NCBI GenBank assembly: GCA_964543795.1
Contig: CAZIZN010000022.1
Coordinates: 33,689-97,688, forward strand
Reading direction: 5' to 3'
Source of the DNA: JACKIC01 sp964543795
GTDB taxonomy: Bacteria > Planctomycetota > UBA1135 > UBA2386
Length of the DNA: 64,000 nt
Made by a program: the position numbers and the translations under genes. How positions within the stretch are numbered: the stretch's first letter is position 1; every line of letters starts with the position of its first letter. Below, piece after piece: positions 25,460 to 33,531 of the stretch. Under the pieces are notes generated by a model. That model had not been told where the DNA came from. It did not search any database and saw only the letters and a program-made list of their open reading frames with translations.

Positions 25460-26049
25460 GCCGACACCTCCCGCCGCACTTCCTCGCAGACTCGCTGCAG
25501 CGCCTCGCGCGGGTCGTAGCGCAGACGGCCGGCATCCGTCTCCGCGAGCACTCCGCCGCGCGGGACGCGCGGATCACCGACGAAGCGCGCCGCAGCCGTC
25601 TCCTCGGTGAGTTCGGGCATGGCCCGCAGGTGTTGCTGCACCGGCGCGAGGTCGTCGGGGTGGAGACGCACGACGAGATGGTCGTCGCTGCCGCCGCGCA
25701 CGCAGTCGCGCAGGCAGCGTTCGACCGTCGGCGTCGGATCCACGATTCCCTTGTCGAGGGCGCTGCCGACGATCTCGCGCGCGATCGCGAGCCCCAGCTC
25801 CACGGCGATGCCGGCTACTTCGTCGAGACGGCGCTCGACGACGCCCGGCAGCTCGGCGAGCGTCGCAGCAGCGGCGCGCTGCAGGGCCACCACCGCCTCC
25901 TGCGCCGCGCGCCGACGTTGCTCGCGCTCCTCGAGCGACAGCAACCACGCGACGCGTTCGGCGGCGGGCTCGTCCGCTGCCGGAGTCCGGTTGTGCAGAC
26001 GGATGCCGACGATGGGCGCCGCGACGGGAGCGAGTTCCGGAGTCGTCAT
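25456..26049 (-). CDS. fliH: Flagellar assembly protein FliH
   Basis: A 197-residue, mostly helical FliH that holds FliI inactive and docks it at the export gate. It has a Glu/Arg-rich helix (SLEEREQRRRAAQEAVVALQ), a GIAVELGLAIAREIVGSALDKG region typical of the family, and a C-terminal alpha/beta domain (DDHLVVRLHPDDLAPVQQHL). The GxxxG-repeat segment of enteric FliH is not obvious. It starts at ATG 26049, 5 bases from the fliG stop. Confidence 0.9.
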   Translation of the reverse strand: MTTPELAPVAAPIVGIRLHNRTPAADEPAAERVAWLLSLEEREQRRRAAQEAVVALQRAAAATLAELPGVVERRLDEVAGIAVELGLAIAREIVGSALDKGIVDPTPTVERCLRDCVRGGSDDHLVVRLHPDDLAPVQQHLRAMPELTEETAAARFVGDPRVPRGGVLAETDAGRLRYDPREALQRVCEEVRREVSA

Positions 26050-26053
26050 CGGC

Positions 26054-27058
26054 CTAGACCATCTGCTCGGCGGCGCCGCCGGCCTTGATGTCGCCCTTGT
26101 CCATCATGTCGCGGATCATCTTGAGGATCTCGCTCTGCGCTGCCAGCACGTCCGAGAGCGGCGTCGGCCCGAGCGAGTCGCGTTCCTCCCTGACCATGTC
26201 GGCTGCCCGCTTGCTGAGGTTCGTGAGGATCGCCCCCTCGACGGCCGCCGTCGTCGCCTTCAACGACACGGCGAGCTGCCGCGAATCGACCGAGGCGAGG
26301 ATCTTCTGCATCGACTTCTTGTCGAGCTTGGCGATGTCGTCGAACGTGAACATCTCCTCGCGGATCGCCCCGGCGATGTCCGCGTCGGCCGTCTCGATCT
26401 TCTCGAGGATGGCCTTCTCGCCGCCGCCGACGTTGTTGAGCAGCGACGCCGCCGCCTTGATCCACGCCTTGGGCTCGCTGCGCAGGGTCGTCAGCCCCAG
26501 GTCCTTGACCTTCTTGCGCATGACGTCGAGCACGCGCTGCACCACGTCGGCCGGCGTGCGATCGAGCGTGGCGACGCGCTGCACGAGGTCGGCGCGCATC
26601 TCCTCGCTGACGAATCGGAGGACTTCGCCGCCCTTCTTGCGATCGAGGTGGGCCAGGAACACCGCGGCGATCTGCGGATGCTCCTCGGTGAGCAGGTTGG
26701 CGAGATCCTCCGCCGTGAGCGCCTCGAACATCGCGAACGGCCGCTTCGCGAGGATGTCGCCGTTGGCCCGCCGCGTGACGTCGCCGCCGCGCTCCTCGCC
26801 GAACGCGCGCATCAGCACGTTGCGCATCAGGCCGCCGACGTCCCCGAGCGCCATGTTGCCGGAGCGCAGCTTCTGCACCGCGCCGCGATAGACGGCGCGG
26901 AGCGTGTCGCTGTCGATCGCCATCTCCTGCAGCTCCTGCATCGCCCGCGTCACCTTGTCGACGGTGTCGTCGGAGAAGTTGCGCAGGACCTTGGCCGCCA
27001 GCTCCTGGTCGATCGACAGGAGCAGCATCGCGATCGCTTTGTCGTTGGCGAGGTTCAT
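26054..27058 (-). CDS. fliG: Flagellar motor switch protein FliG
   Basis: A 334-residue rotor protein that binds the FliF ring and faces the stator. The three armadillo-like domains are present: an N-terminal KAIAMLLLSIDQELAAKVLRNFSDD region, a middle with EEHPQIAAVFLAHL, and a C-terminal torque helix region (MFTFDDIAKLDKKSMQKIL) with the charged residues that touch MotA. The length is normal. It lies between fliF and fliH on the minus strand. Confidence 0.96.
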   Translation of the reverse strand: MNLANDKAIAMLLLSIDQELAAKVLRNFSDDTVDKVTRAMQELQEMAIDSDTLRAVYRGAVQKLRSGNMALGDVGGLMRNVLMRAFGEERGGDVTRRANGDILAKRPFAMFEALTAEDLANLLTEEHPQIAAVFLAHLDRKKGGEVLRFVSEEMRADLVQRVATLDRTPADVVQRVLDVMRKKVKDLGLTTLRSEPKAWIKAAASLLNNVGGGEKAILEKIETADADIAGAIREEMFTFDDIAKLDKKSMQKILASVDSRQLAVSLKATTAAVEGAILTNLSKRAADMVREERDSLGPTPLSDVLAAQSEILKMIRDMMDKGDIKAGGAAEQMV

Positions 27059-27079
27059 CGGAGTCGTCTGGGGCCGGGA

Positions 27080-28591
27080 TCAGGCCTTCTGCTCGAGCAA
27101 CCAGGCTTCGAGCAACTTGGCGAGAGCCGCGGGATCGCTGGCGATCGAACGTTCGATCTCGCGACGCATGCGCTTCTGCTGGTCCTCGGGCGGCAGATCC
27201 TCCTCGCGCACCTCGGACGCCGACGCGCCGAGCGCGCCGCCGACCGCGCCGCCCCCACCCGCCGACGCCGTCCGCGCGCCGCTGCGCTTGAACAGGCCGC
27301 GCAGGAACAGCACGACGACGACGACCCCGAGGATCTGGCCGATCGTCGGTCCCCACCGCACCGCGAGGTCGGCGAATCCGGGGCTCGACGTGGTCGGTTC
27401 GCCCTCCTCGATCGGCACGAAGTCGCCGGCGAGCATGCTGAAGCCGTCGGCAGGGTCGCGCTGTGGATCCCAGCCGACGATCGCCTTGACCGCGTTGGCG
27501 AGCGCTTCCTTGTCGAAGCCCTGCGCCTCCTCGAGCGATCGGTCGTAGAGCACCGCGACGGTCAACCGCTTGACGTCGGGCGCCATCTTGCCGGTGCGAC
27601 GCTCGCCGATCTCGGTGACGTACTCGCGGTCGTGCGTCTCGTTGCGCTTGCTGTTCTCGGCCCCGGGCGCGGCCGTGCTCACACCGTCCTTGGCCTCGGT
27701 TGGCTTGGTCTGCGTCGAGTCCTTGACGGATTTCTCGCTCTTCACGATCTGTTCGGTCGGCAGCACCTTCTCGCTGCGGATCTCCCACGACGAATCGAGA
27801 TCGACCGTGACGAGCACGCTGGCCTTGCCCGGCCACAGCCGTTCGAGCTGTTCCTGCGCACGCGCGGTGCGGTCGAGCCCCATCTGCCGCTGCAGCGCGA
27901 GGAACTCGGAGCCGCCGCCGCCGACGTCGCGATCCGGGTCGTAGCGGTACTTCTGCGTGCCGCTGAAGACGTCGATGTTCTCCTTCGGGATCATCAGCTG
28001 CGACGCGGTCAGTGCCGCCGCGGCGTGGGCGATGCTCTCGAAGGACGCCCCGGTCCGCAGCCGCAGGGTCACGGTCGCCGAGGGCCGCGTCAGCCGATCC
28101 CGGTCGCGGAAGGCCGCCTGACGTTTCGGCGCGCTCGCGGTGACCCGTGCGGCGAGCACACCGTCGAGCTCCCGGATCGCGTTCTCCGCCATCGCGACGG
28201 ACGCCGCGTTGAGCTTGAAGGCCTTGGTCTCGGCGTCGTCGATGATGCTGGTGCCGAAGTTCGGCGTCCTGGCACCGTCGACGCCCGCGGCGGCCAGCGC
28301 CATCTTCGCCGCTGCGGTCTGCGAGCGTTCGACGAGGAACGAACGGCCGTTGCCGTCCGGCTCGTAGGAGATGCCGGCCTGCAACAGGGCCTGCCGGATC
28401 TGGTTGATCTCCTCCGCGGTCGAGGCCGTGGCCACGACCTCGTAGCTCGGCCGCCCCGCGAACCAGACGATCGCCCCGAAGCCGACGACGGTCGCCGCCG
28501 AGACGGCGAGCACGACGAGACGCTGGCCGGCGTCGAGCCGGCCCCAGATGCCCTTCACCTGGGCGAGGAAGTCGTTGAGGAAGGTTTGCAT
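27080..28591 (-). CDS. fliF: Flagellar MS-ring protein FliF
   Basis: A 503-residue inner-membrane ring protein. It has a first membrane helix (about 25-45), the ring-building motifs (SYEVVATASTAEEINQIRQALLQAGISYE; FGTSIIDDAETKAFKLNAA), a second helix near residue 430 (ILGVVVVVLFLRGLF) and a C-terminal FliG-binding tail ending LEAWLLEQKA. The periplasmic middle has low-complexity loops, as usual. It lies between fliE and fliG and defines the base on which the rest of the cluster assembles. Confidence 0.96.
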   Translation of the reverse strand: MQTFLNDFLAQVKGIWGRLDAGQRLVVLAVSAATVVGFGAIVWFAGRPSYEVVATASTAEEINQIRQALLQAGISYEPDGNGRSFLVERSQTAAAKMALAAAGVDGARTPNFGTSIIDDAETKAFKLNAASVAMAENAIRELDGVLAARVTASAPKRQAAFRDRDRLTRPSATVTLRLRTGASFESIAHAAAALTASQLMIPKENIDVFSGTQKYRYDPDRDVGGGGSEFLALQRQMGLDRTARAQEQLERLWPGKASVLVTVDLDSSWEIRSEKVLPTEQIVKSEKSVKDSTQTKPTEAKDGVSTAAPGAENSKRNETHDREYVTEIGERRTGKMAPDVKRLTVAVLYDRSLEEAQGFDKEALANAVKAIVGWDPQRDPADGFSMLAGDFVPIEEGEPTTSSPGFADLAVRWGPTIGQILGVVVVVLFLRGLFKRSGARTASAGGGGAVGGALGASASEVREEDLPPEDQQKRMRREIERSIASDPAALAKLLEAWLLEQKA

Positions 28592-28594
28592 GGC

Positions 28595-28978
28595 TCAGAC
28601 CGCCGAACGCGACAGCTTCTCCCAGGCGTCGACCAACTTGTTCCGCACCTCGAGCAGCAGGTTGAACGCCACCTCGCTCTTGGACGCCGCGATCATCACG
28701 TCGTGCAGTTCGACGTCCTCGCCGAGCGCCATGCCGCGCACCTTGCGTCGCACGTCGTCCTGCAGATCGTCGACCCGGGCGATCGAGTCGGTGAGCAGGC
28801 CTTCGAACGAACTGCTCGGCGGCGCGCCGGCTACCGGGGCGCCGTCCTGTGGCTGCACGCTGCCGCCCTCGATCGGCGACTTCGGCAGCAGACGCGCGGG
28901 GTCCTGCATGCCGAGCGCACGCAGCAGCCCCTGCGAATGGTCCGATCCGCTCAGCGGCGGCATTCCGAAGTTGCTCAT
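28595..28978 (-). CDS. fliE: Flagellar hook-basal body protein FliE
   Basis: A 127-residue adaptor between the MS ring and the rod. The typical C-terminal helix pair is intact (SFEGLLTDSIARVDDLQDDVRRKV; EDVELHDVMIAASKSEVAFNLLLEVRNKLVDAWEKL). The N-terminal half is a loose Gly/Pro-rich tail and longer than in enteric FliE (104 residues). It starts at ATG 28978, 19 bases after the flgC stop. Confidence 0.93.
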   Translation of the reverse strand: MSNFGMPPLSGSDHSQGLLRALGMQDPARLLPKSPIEGGSVQPQDGAPVAGAPPSSSFEGLLTDSIARVDDLQDDVRRKVRGMALGEDVELHDVMIAASKSEVAFNLLLEVRNKLVDAWEKLSRSAV

Positions 28979-28997
28979 GTGGTCTCAGGCCTCCGGA

Positions 28998-29462
28998 TCA
29001 CCGGCTCATGTTCTGGATGGTGCTCTGCAGCATGCTGCGATAGGTGCGCATCGCCGTCAGGTTGGCGTCGAAGCTGCGCGACAGCATCTGCATGTCGACG
29101 AGTTCCTGGAACAGGTCGACGTTGCTGCCGAGCACCATGCCCGACGCGTCTGCGTCGGGGTGCCCGGGCTGGTAGAAGCTCGGGAACGGCGACGAGTCCG
29201 TGGCGACGGCCGCCACCTCCACGCCGACCGCCCGGCGCTCGCCGTCGGCCGACGCACCGCCGGCGCCGCCCTTCACCTCTTCGAGGACTTCCTCGAACGT
29301 CAGCACGCGGCGGCGGTACGGCTCGTTCTCCGCGTTGCCGGTGCTGTGCATGTTCGCCAGGTTCGCGGCGACGACTTCGGCGCGTTTGAGTTCGGCCTTC
29401 ATGCCGGACGCCGTGATGTCGAGGCCCTGGAACACTCCGCGCATGGGGTCGGTCATGGGCAT
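28998..29462 (-). CDS. flgC: Flagellar basal-body rod protein FlgC
   Basis: A rod protein of about 154 residues with the family beginning (VFQGLDITASGMKAELKRAEVVAANLANMHSTG) and the C-terminal helix that stacks in the rod (NVDLFQELVDMQMLSRSFDANLTAMRTYRSMLQ). The ATG at 29462 shares one base with the flgB stop (TGATG); ATG 29456 (MTDPMRG) is an alternative two residues later. It polymerises with FlgB in the proximal rod. Confidence 0.94.
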   Translation of the reverse strand: MPMTDPMRGVFQGLDITASGMKAELKRAEVVAANLANMHSTGNAENEPYRRRVLTFEEVLEEVKGGAGGASADGERRAVGVEVAAVATDSSPFPSFYQPGHPDADASGMVLGSNVDLFQELVDMQMLSRSFDANLTAMRTYRSMLQSTIQNMSR

Positions 29463-29809
29463 CACCTGCCGAGAATGGCCTTGTTGAGGGTCGAGAAGTA
29501 GCTGCCGGCGCGGCGCGTCATCACGTCGTGCAGCAGCTGGGTCTTGCCCAGCGCGGCGAGTTCGTCGAGCAGCACGACGTTGTTGACGCCCTCCTGGCCC
29601 GACTCGTCGCGCACCACCGTCGGCTCGACGGTCTCGCCGGTGCCGCCGCGCTCCACCTCTTCGCGCAACAGGTCCTCGAAACGGACCTCGTAGCGCTTGA
29701 AGCCCGGCACGTTCTGGTTGGCGATGTTGTGCAACGTCGCCTTGGTGCGGCTGCTGAGCGCATCGAGCATGCGCTGCGCGAACAGGGTGTCGCGATCGAA
29801 GTCGATCAT
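29462..29809 (-). CDS. flgB: Flagellar basal-body rod protein FlgB
   Basis: A 115-residue rod protein, first gene of the 12-gene flagellar operon. The N-terminal pattern LDALSSRTKATLHNIANQNVPGFKRYEVRFEDLL matches FlgB, where ANANTPGFK is typical. I choose ATG 29809 (MIDFDRD), which has GAGAAA six bases upstream; the earlier ATG 29875 adds 22 unlike residues. The upstream gap (29810-29973, divergent from egtD) should hold the operon promoter, but no sigma-28 or sigma-54 site with correct spacing is visible. Confidence 0.93.
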   Translation of the reverse strand: MIDFDRDTLFAQRMLDALSSRTKATLHNIANQNVPGFKRYEVRFEDLLREEVERGGTGETVEPTVVRDESGQEGVNNVVLLDELAALGKTQLLHDVMTRRAGSYFSTLNKAILGR

Positions 29810-29973
29810 GGTTTTTCTCGCCTGCCCCTCGAGCATCGGCCGCAGCCCGTGTCGGCCTTGAGAACGGTGGTTCACAACCGCCGGATTCCGCGGCAGCGTC
29901 CGCCTGTCGGATTCTTCGACACGGATTCCAGGGCATTTCGCGACGCCCTCCCGGGTGCCTATGCTCGGACTCC

Positions 29974-30975
29974 TTGAGCGATCCGATCCCAGCCCACGCG
30001 CCGGTCGCGGCCGGCGCGCCGCCGCTGCTCGTGGCCCCGGGCGCGGCCGCCGCGGACGTGGCGGACGCCCTGCGGCGTGCGCTCGCCGCCGAGACCCCGG
30101 CGATCCCGCCGAAGTTCTTCTACGACGACCTCGGCTCGCGGCTCTTCGCGGCGATCACGGCGCTGCCGGAGTACTACCCGCCGCGCATCGAGCGGGCGCT
30201 GCTGCGCGCCCATCTGACGGCGATGGTTGCCGCCGTCCCGGTGCACGGTGCGACCTGGATCGACCTCGGGGCAGGCGACTGCCAGAAGTCGGCGAGCCTG
30301 TTCGCCGCCGTGCGTCCCGACTGCTACGTGGCCGTCGACATCGCTGCGGGCTTCCTCGCCGACTCGCTGGCCTGCCTGCAGCGGCAACACCCCGGGGTGC
30401 GGATGCTCGGCGTCGTCGCCGATTTCTCCGAACGACTCGTGCTGCCGCCCGGCGTGCCTGCGGAGCGCCGCGTGTTCTTCTACCCCGGTTCTTCGATCGG
30501 CAACTTCGACCGACCGGCTGCGGTGCAGTTCCTGCGCGACGTCCGCCAGCAGATGGGCGCCGACGGCGCGCTCTGGATCGGAGTCGACCTGCACAAGGAC
30601 AAGGCGGTGCTCGACCGCGCCTACGACGACGAACTCGGCGTCACCGCGGCGTTCAACCGCAACGTGCTGGCCCACGTGAACCGGCTCGCCGGCACCGACT
30701 TCGCGCTCGCCGAGTGGCGGCACGTCGCCTTCTACGACGAGCGCCGGCGCCGCGTCGAGATGCACCTCGAGGCGCTCGCCGACACCGTCGTGCGCTGGCC
30801 CGGCGGCGCGCGACCTTTCCGGGCCGGCGACCGCATCCACACCGAGAATTCCCACAAGCACGACCTCGACGGCTTCCGCGACCTGCTCGCGCGAGCCGGA
30901 CTGCGCACCGCCGGCTGCTGGACCGATCCGGACGGCTGGTACGCGTTCTTCGTCGCCGCGCCCGCCGCATCGTGA
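29974..30975 (+). CDS. egtD: L-histidine N(alpha)-methyltransferase EgtD
   Basis: A 333-residue SAM-dependent enzyme that trimethylates histidine to hercynine, the first committed step of ergothioneine synthesis. The SAM loop WIDLGAGDCQKSASLF is present, as are the family features FFYDDLGSRLFAAITALPEYYPPRIE near the start, FYPGSSIGNF and ENSHKHDLDGF. The start is TTG 29974 (no ATG or GTG nearby), weakly supported by a ribosome site, so translation may be modest. Its stop overlaps the egtB start (GTGA). Confidence 0.94.
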   Translation: MSDPIPAHAPVAAGAPPLLVAPGAAAADVADALRRALAAETPAIPPKFFYDDLGSRLFAAITALPEYYPPRIERALLRAHLTAMVAAVPVHGATWIDLGAGDCQKSASLFAAVRPDCYVAVDIAAGFLADSLACLQRQHPGVRMLGVVADFSERLVLPPGVPAERRVFFYPGSSIGNFDRPAAVQFLRDVRQQMGADGALWIGVDLHKDKAVLDRAYDDELGVTAAFNRNVLAHVNRLAGTDFALAEWRHVAFYDERRRRVEMHLEALADTVVRWPGGARPFRAGDRIHTENSHKHDLDGFRDLLARAGLRTAGCWTDPDGWYAFFVAAPAAS

Positions 30976-32147
30976 CCGACTCCCGCCGACTCGATTCCCG
31001 CGCACTCGCCACGGCACTGCAGGAGGCGCGCACGCACACGCTCGCCGCCACCTTCGACCTCGACGACGACGCGTGGCGCATGCCCTACCACCCGGGCGTG
31101 CAGCCGACGGCCTGGGACCTCGCACACATCGGCTGGTTCGCCGAGCTCTGGATGCTGCGCGGCCCGCACCGGCTCGGCATCGACGGCCACGTCGCCGCGG
31201 AGCAGCCCGAACGCCGGTTCGCCCCCGACGCGGTCTACGACTCGGTTCGGATCGGCCACCGCGCCCGCTGGGAGGTGCCGCTGCCCACGCGCGAGGAACT
31301 GCGGGACCGCCTGGCCGGCCAGCTCGACGACTGCGTCGCGGCAGTGCTCGCCGGGGGCGACGACGACCAGGTGCTCTACCACGCCCGTTTCGCGCTGTTC
31401 CACGAACTCATGCACGTCGAGGCACTGGCGTGGACGCGCGGCATCCTCGGCCACGCGGCACCGCCCGGCGTCCTGCTGCCGCAGCTCCCGCCCCCGGCGC
31501 AGATCGCGGTCGGCGGCGGGGTGCACCGGATCGGCCGCGCACCGGACGAGCCCGGCTTCGCGTTCGACAACGAACTGCCGGGACGCCGGATCGAACTGGC
31601 GCCGTTCGCGATCGACGCGACGCCGGTGCGCAACGCCGAGTTCGCGCAGTTCGTCGCGGCGGACGGCTACCGCCGGCCCGAGTTCTGGCCCGGTCCGGCG
31701 GGCGCCTGGCTCGCCCGCGCGCAGCGCACGCTGCCGGAGCGCTGGCGCCGCGGTCCGGACGGCGGCTTCGAGCAGCGCTGGTTCGACTGCTGGCTGCCGC
31801 TCGCCCCCGACGCGCCCGTGATCCACGTCAACGCCTGGGAGGCCGAGGCCTATTGTCGTTTCGTCGGCCACCGCCTGCCGGGCGCCGCCGAATGGGAAGT
31901 CGCGGCACCGGCCCTGCACTGGGGCCGCTCGGTCTGGGAATGGACGGCGGACCCGTTCGCGCCCTACCCGGGTTTCCGCCCCGCTCCCTACGTGACCTAC
32001 TCGGCGCCGTGGTTCCACCACCAGCGCGAGCTGCGCGGCGGTGCGTTCGCGACGCACCCGCTGATGCACGACCGCCGCTACCGGAACTTCTTCCTGCCGC
32101 AGCGCACCGACGTGTTCGCCGGCTTCCGCACCGCCGCCGACGCCTGA
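30972..32147 (+). CDS. egtB: Ergothioneine biosynthesis protein EgtB
   Basis: A 391-residue non-heme iron enzyme that adds a thiol to hercynine as a sulfoxide. The N-terminal DinB-like domain supplies the iron ligands: His52 (DLAHIGWF), His144 and His148 (FHELMHVE). The C-terminal FGE/sulfatase-modifying-like domain follows, with FAIDATPVRNAEF, WEVAAPALHWGRSVWEWT and LRGGAFAT. It starts at GTG 30972, overlapping the egtD stop. egtA, egtC and egtE are not adjacent, so either cysteine is used directly or the remaining steps are encoded elsewhere. Confidence 0.92.
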   Translation: MTDSRRLDSRALATALQEARTHTLAATFDLDDDAWRMPYHPGVQPTAWDLAHIGWFAELWMLRGPHRLGIDGHVAAEQPERRFAPDAVYDSVRIGHRARWEVPLPTREELRDRLAGQLDDCVAAVLAGGDDDQVLYHARFALFHELMHVEALAWTRGILGHAAPPGVLLPQLPPPAQIAVGGGVHRIGRAPDEPGFAFDNELPGRRIELAPFAIDATPVRNAEFAQFVAADGYRRPEFWPGPAGAWLARAQRTLPERWRRGPDGGFEQRWFDCWLPLAPDAPVIHVNAWEAEAYCRFVGHRLPGAAEWEVAAPALHWGRSVWEWTADPFAPYPGFRPAPYVTYSAPWFHHQRELRGGAFATHPLMHDRRYRNFFLPQRTDVFAGFRTAADA

Positions 32148-32152
32148 CCCGC

Positions 32153-33484
32153 TCAGCCGAGCGGCGGCAGTTCGACCCCGAACAGGCGGCGCGCACACTC
32201 CCTGCCGTCGTGGGCGAGCGCCGCAGCGTCCGCGGCCGAGTGATTGAGCACCGCGTAGCGGAGCGAGCCGACCCATCGGTACTCACGACGCCGGGCGAAC
32301 GCCCCCACCGGCTCCGACCAGAGCCTGGCGCGCGGATGCGTCGCCGTGAGCCAGGCTCGCCCGGCGTCGCTCGGCACGAGGCCAGCACCGCCGTCGAAAC
32401 GGCGGAACACGAAGCTCGCCGCAGCGGCGGCGCACGGTGCGAGCCGCGGCAACTCGTCGGGCGCGCGACCCGCGGCGAGCCAGATGCCGAGCCGGTCGAG
32501 GTCCACGCCGTCGACGTCGCGGTAGAGCATGGCGAACTGGCCCGCGGCGCGCGGATTCACTTCGATGACCCGCACGCTGCCGTCGGCGAGCACGAACAGT
32601 TCGACGTTGAACAGCCCGTGGTCGTAGCCGAGCGCCCGAACGGCGGCCGCGGCGACTTCGCCGAGCCGGGCGAGCGCGGGCCCGGGCCGGCGCGACGGAT
32701 ACGTGAAGCCGGCGAAGTGGCGCGCACCGGCATGTTCGCCCGGGTACATCCACTCGTCGACGACGCCGAGGATGCGCACGTCGCCGCGGTGCACGTAGCC
32801 GTCGACGTTGACCTGCTCGCCGTCGATGCACGGCTCCGCGAGCATGCGACCGCCGGGGCACGGCAGCGGCATCACGACCGCCGCGAGTCGATCGAAGTCG
32901 CGCGTCAGCGCGCCGAGCAGCCGACGGTCCAGCCACGGCAGGCGCACGTGCGCCGCGAGTTCGGCGGCCGAACGGACGCGCCGCGCCATGGCCGAGAAGG
33001 TCCCCTTCACGGGTTTGGTGAACAGGGGCCACGTCAGGCCGGCGGCCTCGACTGCGGCGGCGATCGCCGGCTCGCTGCGCCCCCGGGCGGCCGTCAGCGC
33101 ACACGGCAGCAGGGCCGCCGGGACCGAGTTCGCCGGCAGCGACGCCGAGAGAGCGCGGCGCTGCAGGAGTTTGTGCTGTGCGCGCACGATCGTCGCCGGG
33201 TCGGCCCCCGGCAGGCCCAGAAGCCGCGCCACCACCGCCGCGAGCAGGCAGCCCAGCATGTCGTCGTTGGACCAGACCGCGTCGACGCGACCTCGCCATC
33301 GGCTGACGATCGAATCGACGAAGCGGGTGACGTCGAACCACGGCGCGCGCAGGAGGTGCGTGAGGCTCGACGCGTCGAAGCCTTCGACAGCGACGCGCCA
33401 GCCGCCCGCGCGTGCGAGGTCGGTGAGGAACTCCTGCTCCCAGCGACCGGGGAAGAGCACCAGGAGTCGCGGCGCTTCGGGCAT
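32153..33484 (-). CDS. ATP-grasp domain protein
   Basis: A 443-residue ATP-dependent carboxylate ligase-like protein. The middle has the substrate/nucleotide-loop pattern (KPVKGTFSAMARRV) and the metal-binding region (GLFNVELFVLADGSVRVIEVNPRAAGQFAML), in which E and N of the E-x-N-P-R motif are intact. Such enzymes join an acid to an amine or thiol through an acylphosphate. The N-terminal 100 residues resemble a pre-ATP-grasp domain. It converges on egtB with 5 bases between the stops; a link to ergothioneine is therefore only positional. The neighbouring glycosyltransferase lies 47 bases upstream. Confidence 0.88.
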   Translation of the reverse strand: MPEAPRLLVLFPGRWEQEFLTDLARAGGWRVAVEGFDASSLTHLLRAPWFDVTRFVDSIVSRWRGRVDAVWSNDDMLGCLLAAVVARLLGLPGADPATIVRAQHKLLQRRALSASLPANSVPAALLPCALTAARGRSEPAIAAAVEAAGLTWPLFTKPVKGTFSAMARRVRSAAELAAHVRLPWLDRRLLGALTRDFDRLAAVVMPLPCPGGRMLAEPCIDGEQVNVDGYVHRGDVRILGVVDEWMYPGEHAGARHFAGFTYPSRRPGPALARLGEVAAAAVRALGYDHGLFNVELFVLADGSVRVIEVNPRAAGQFAMLYRDVDGVDLDRLGIWLAAGRAPDELPRLAPCAAAAASFVFRRFDGGAGLVPSDAGRAWLTATHPRARLWSEPVGAFARRREYRWVGSLRYAVLNHSAADAAALAHDGRECARRLFGVELPPLG

Positions 33485-33531
33485 CTGGGTGGCGCGACGA
33501 TCGCGCGCCGCCGGACGCAGCGCAAGCCGGC

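Noticed and set aside
29810..29973. A sigma-28-like promoter before flgB (TCAA ... GCCGATGC)
   Set aside because: The spacing is 17 instead of about 15 bases and the -35 element is poor, so it is not reported as a site.
30972..32147. SenA (selenoneine synthase) instead of EgtB
   Set aside because: The gene is coupled to egtD and no selenium gene such as selD or senB is near, so EgtB is the simpler reading.
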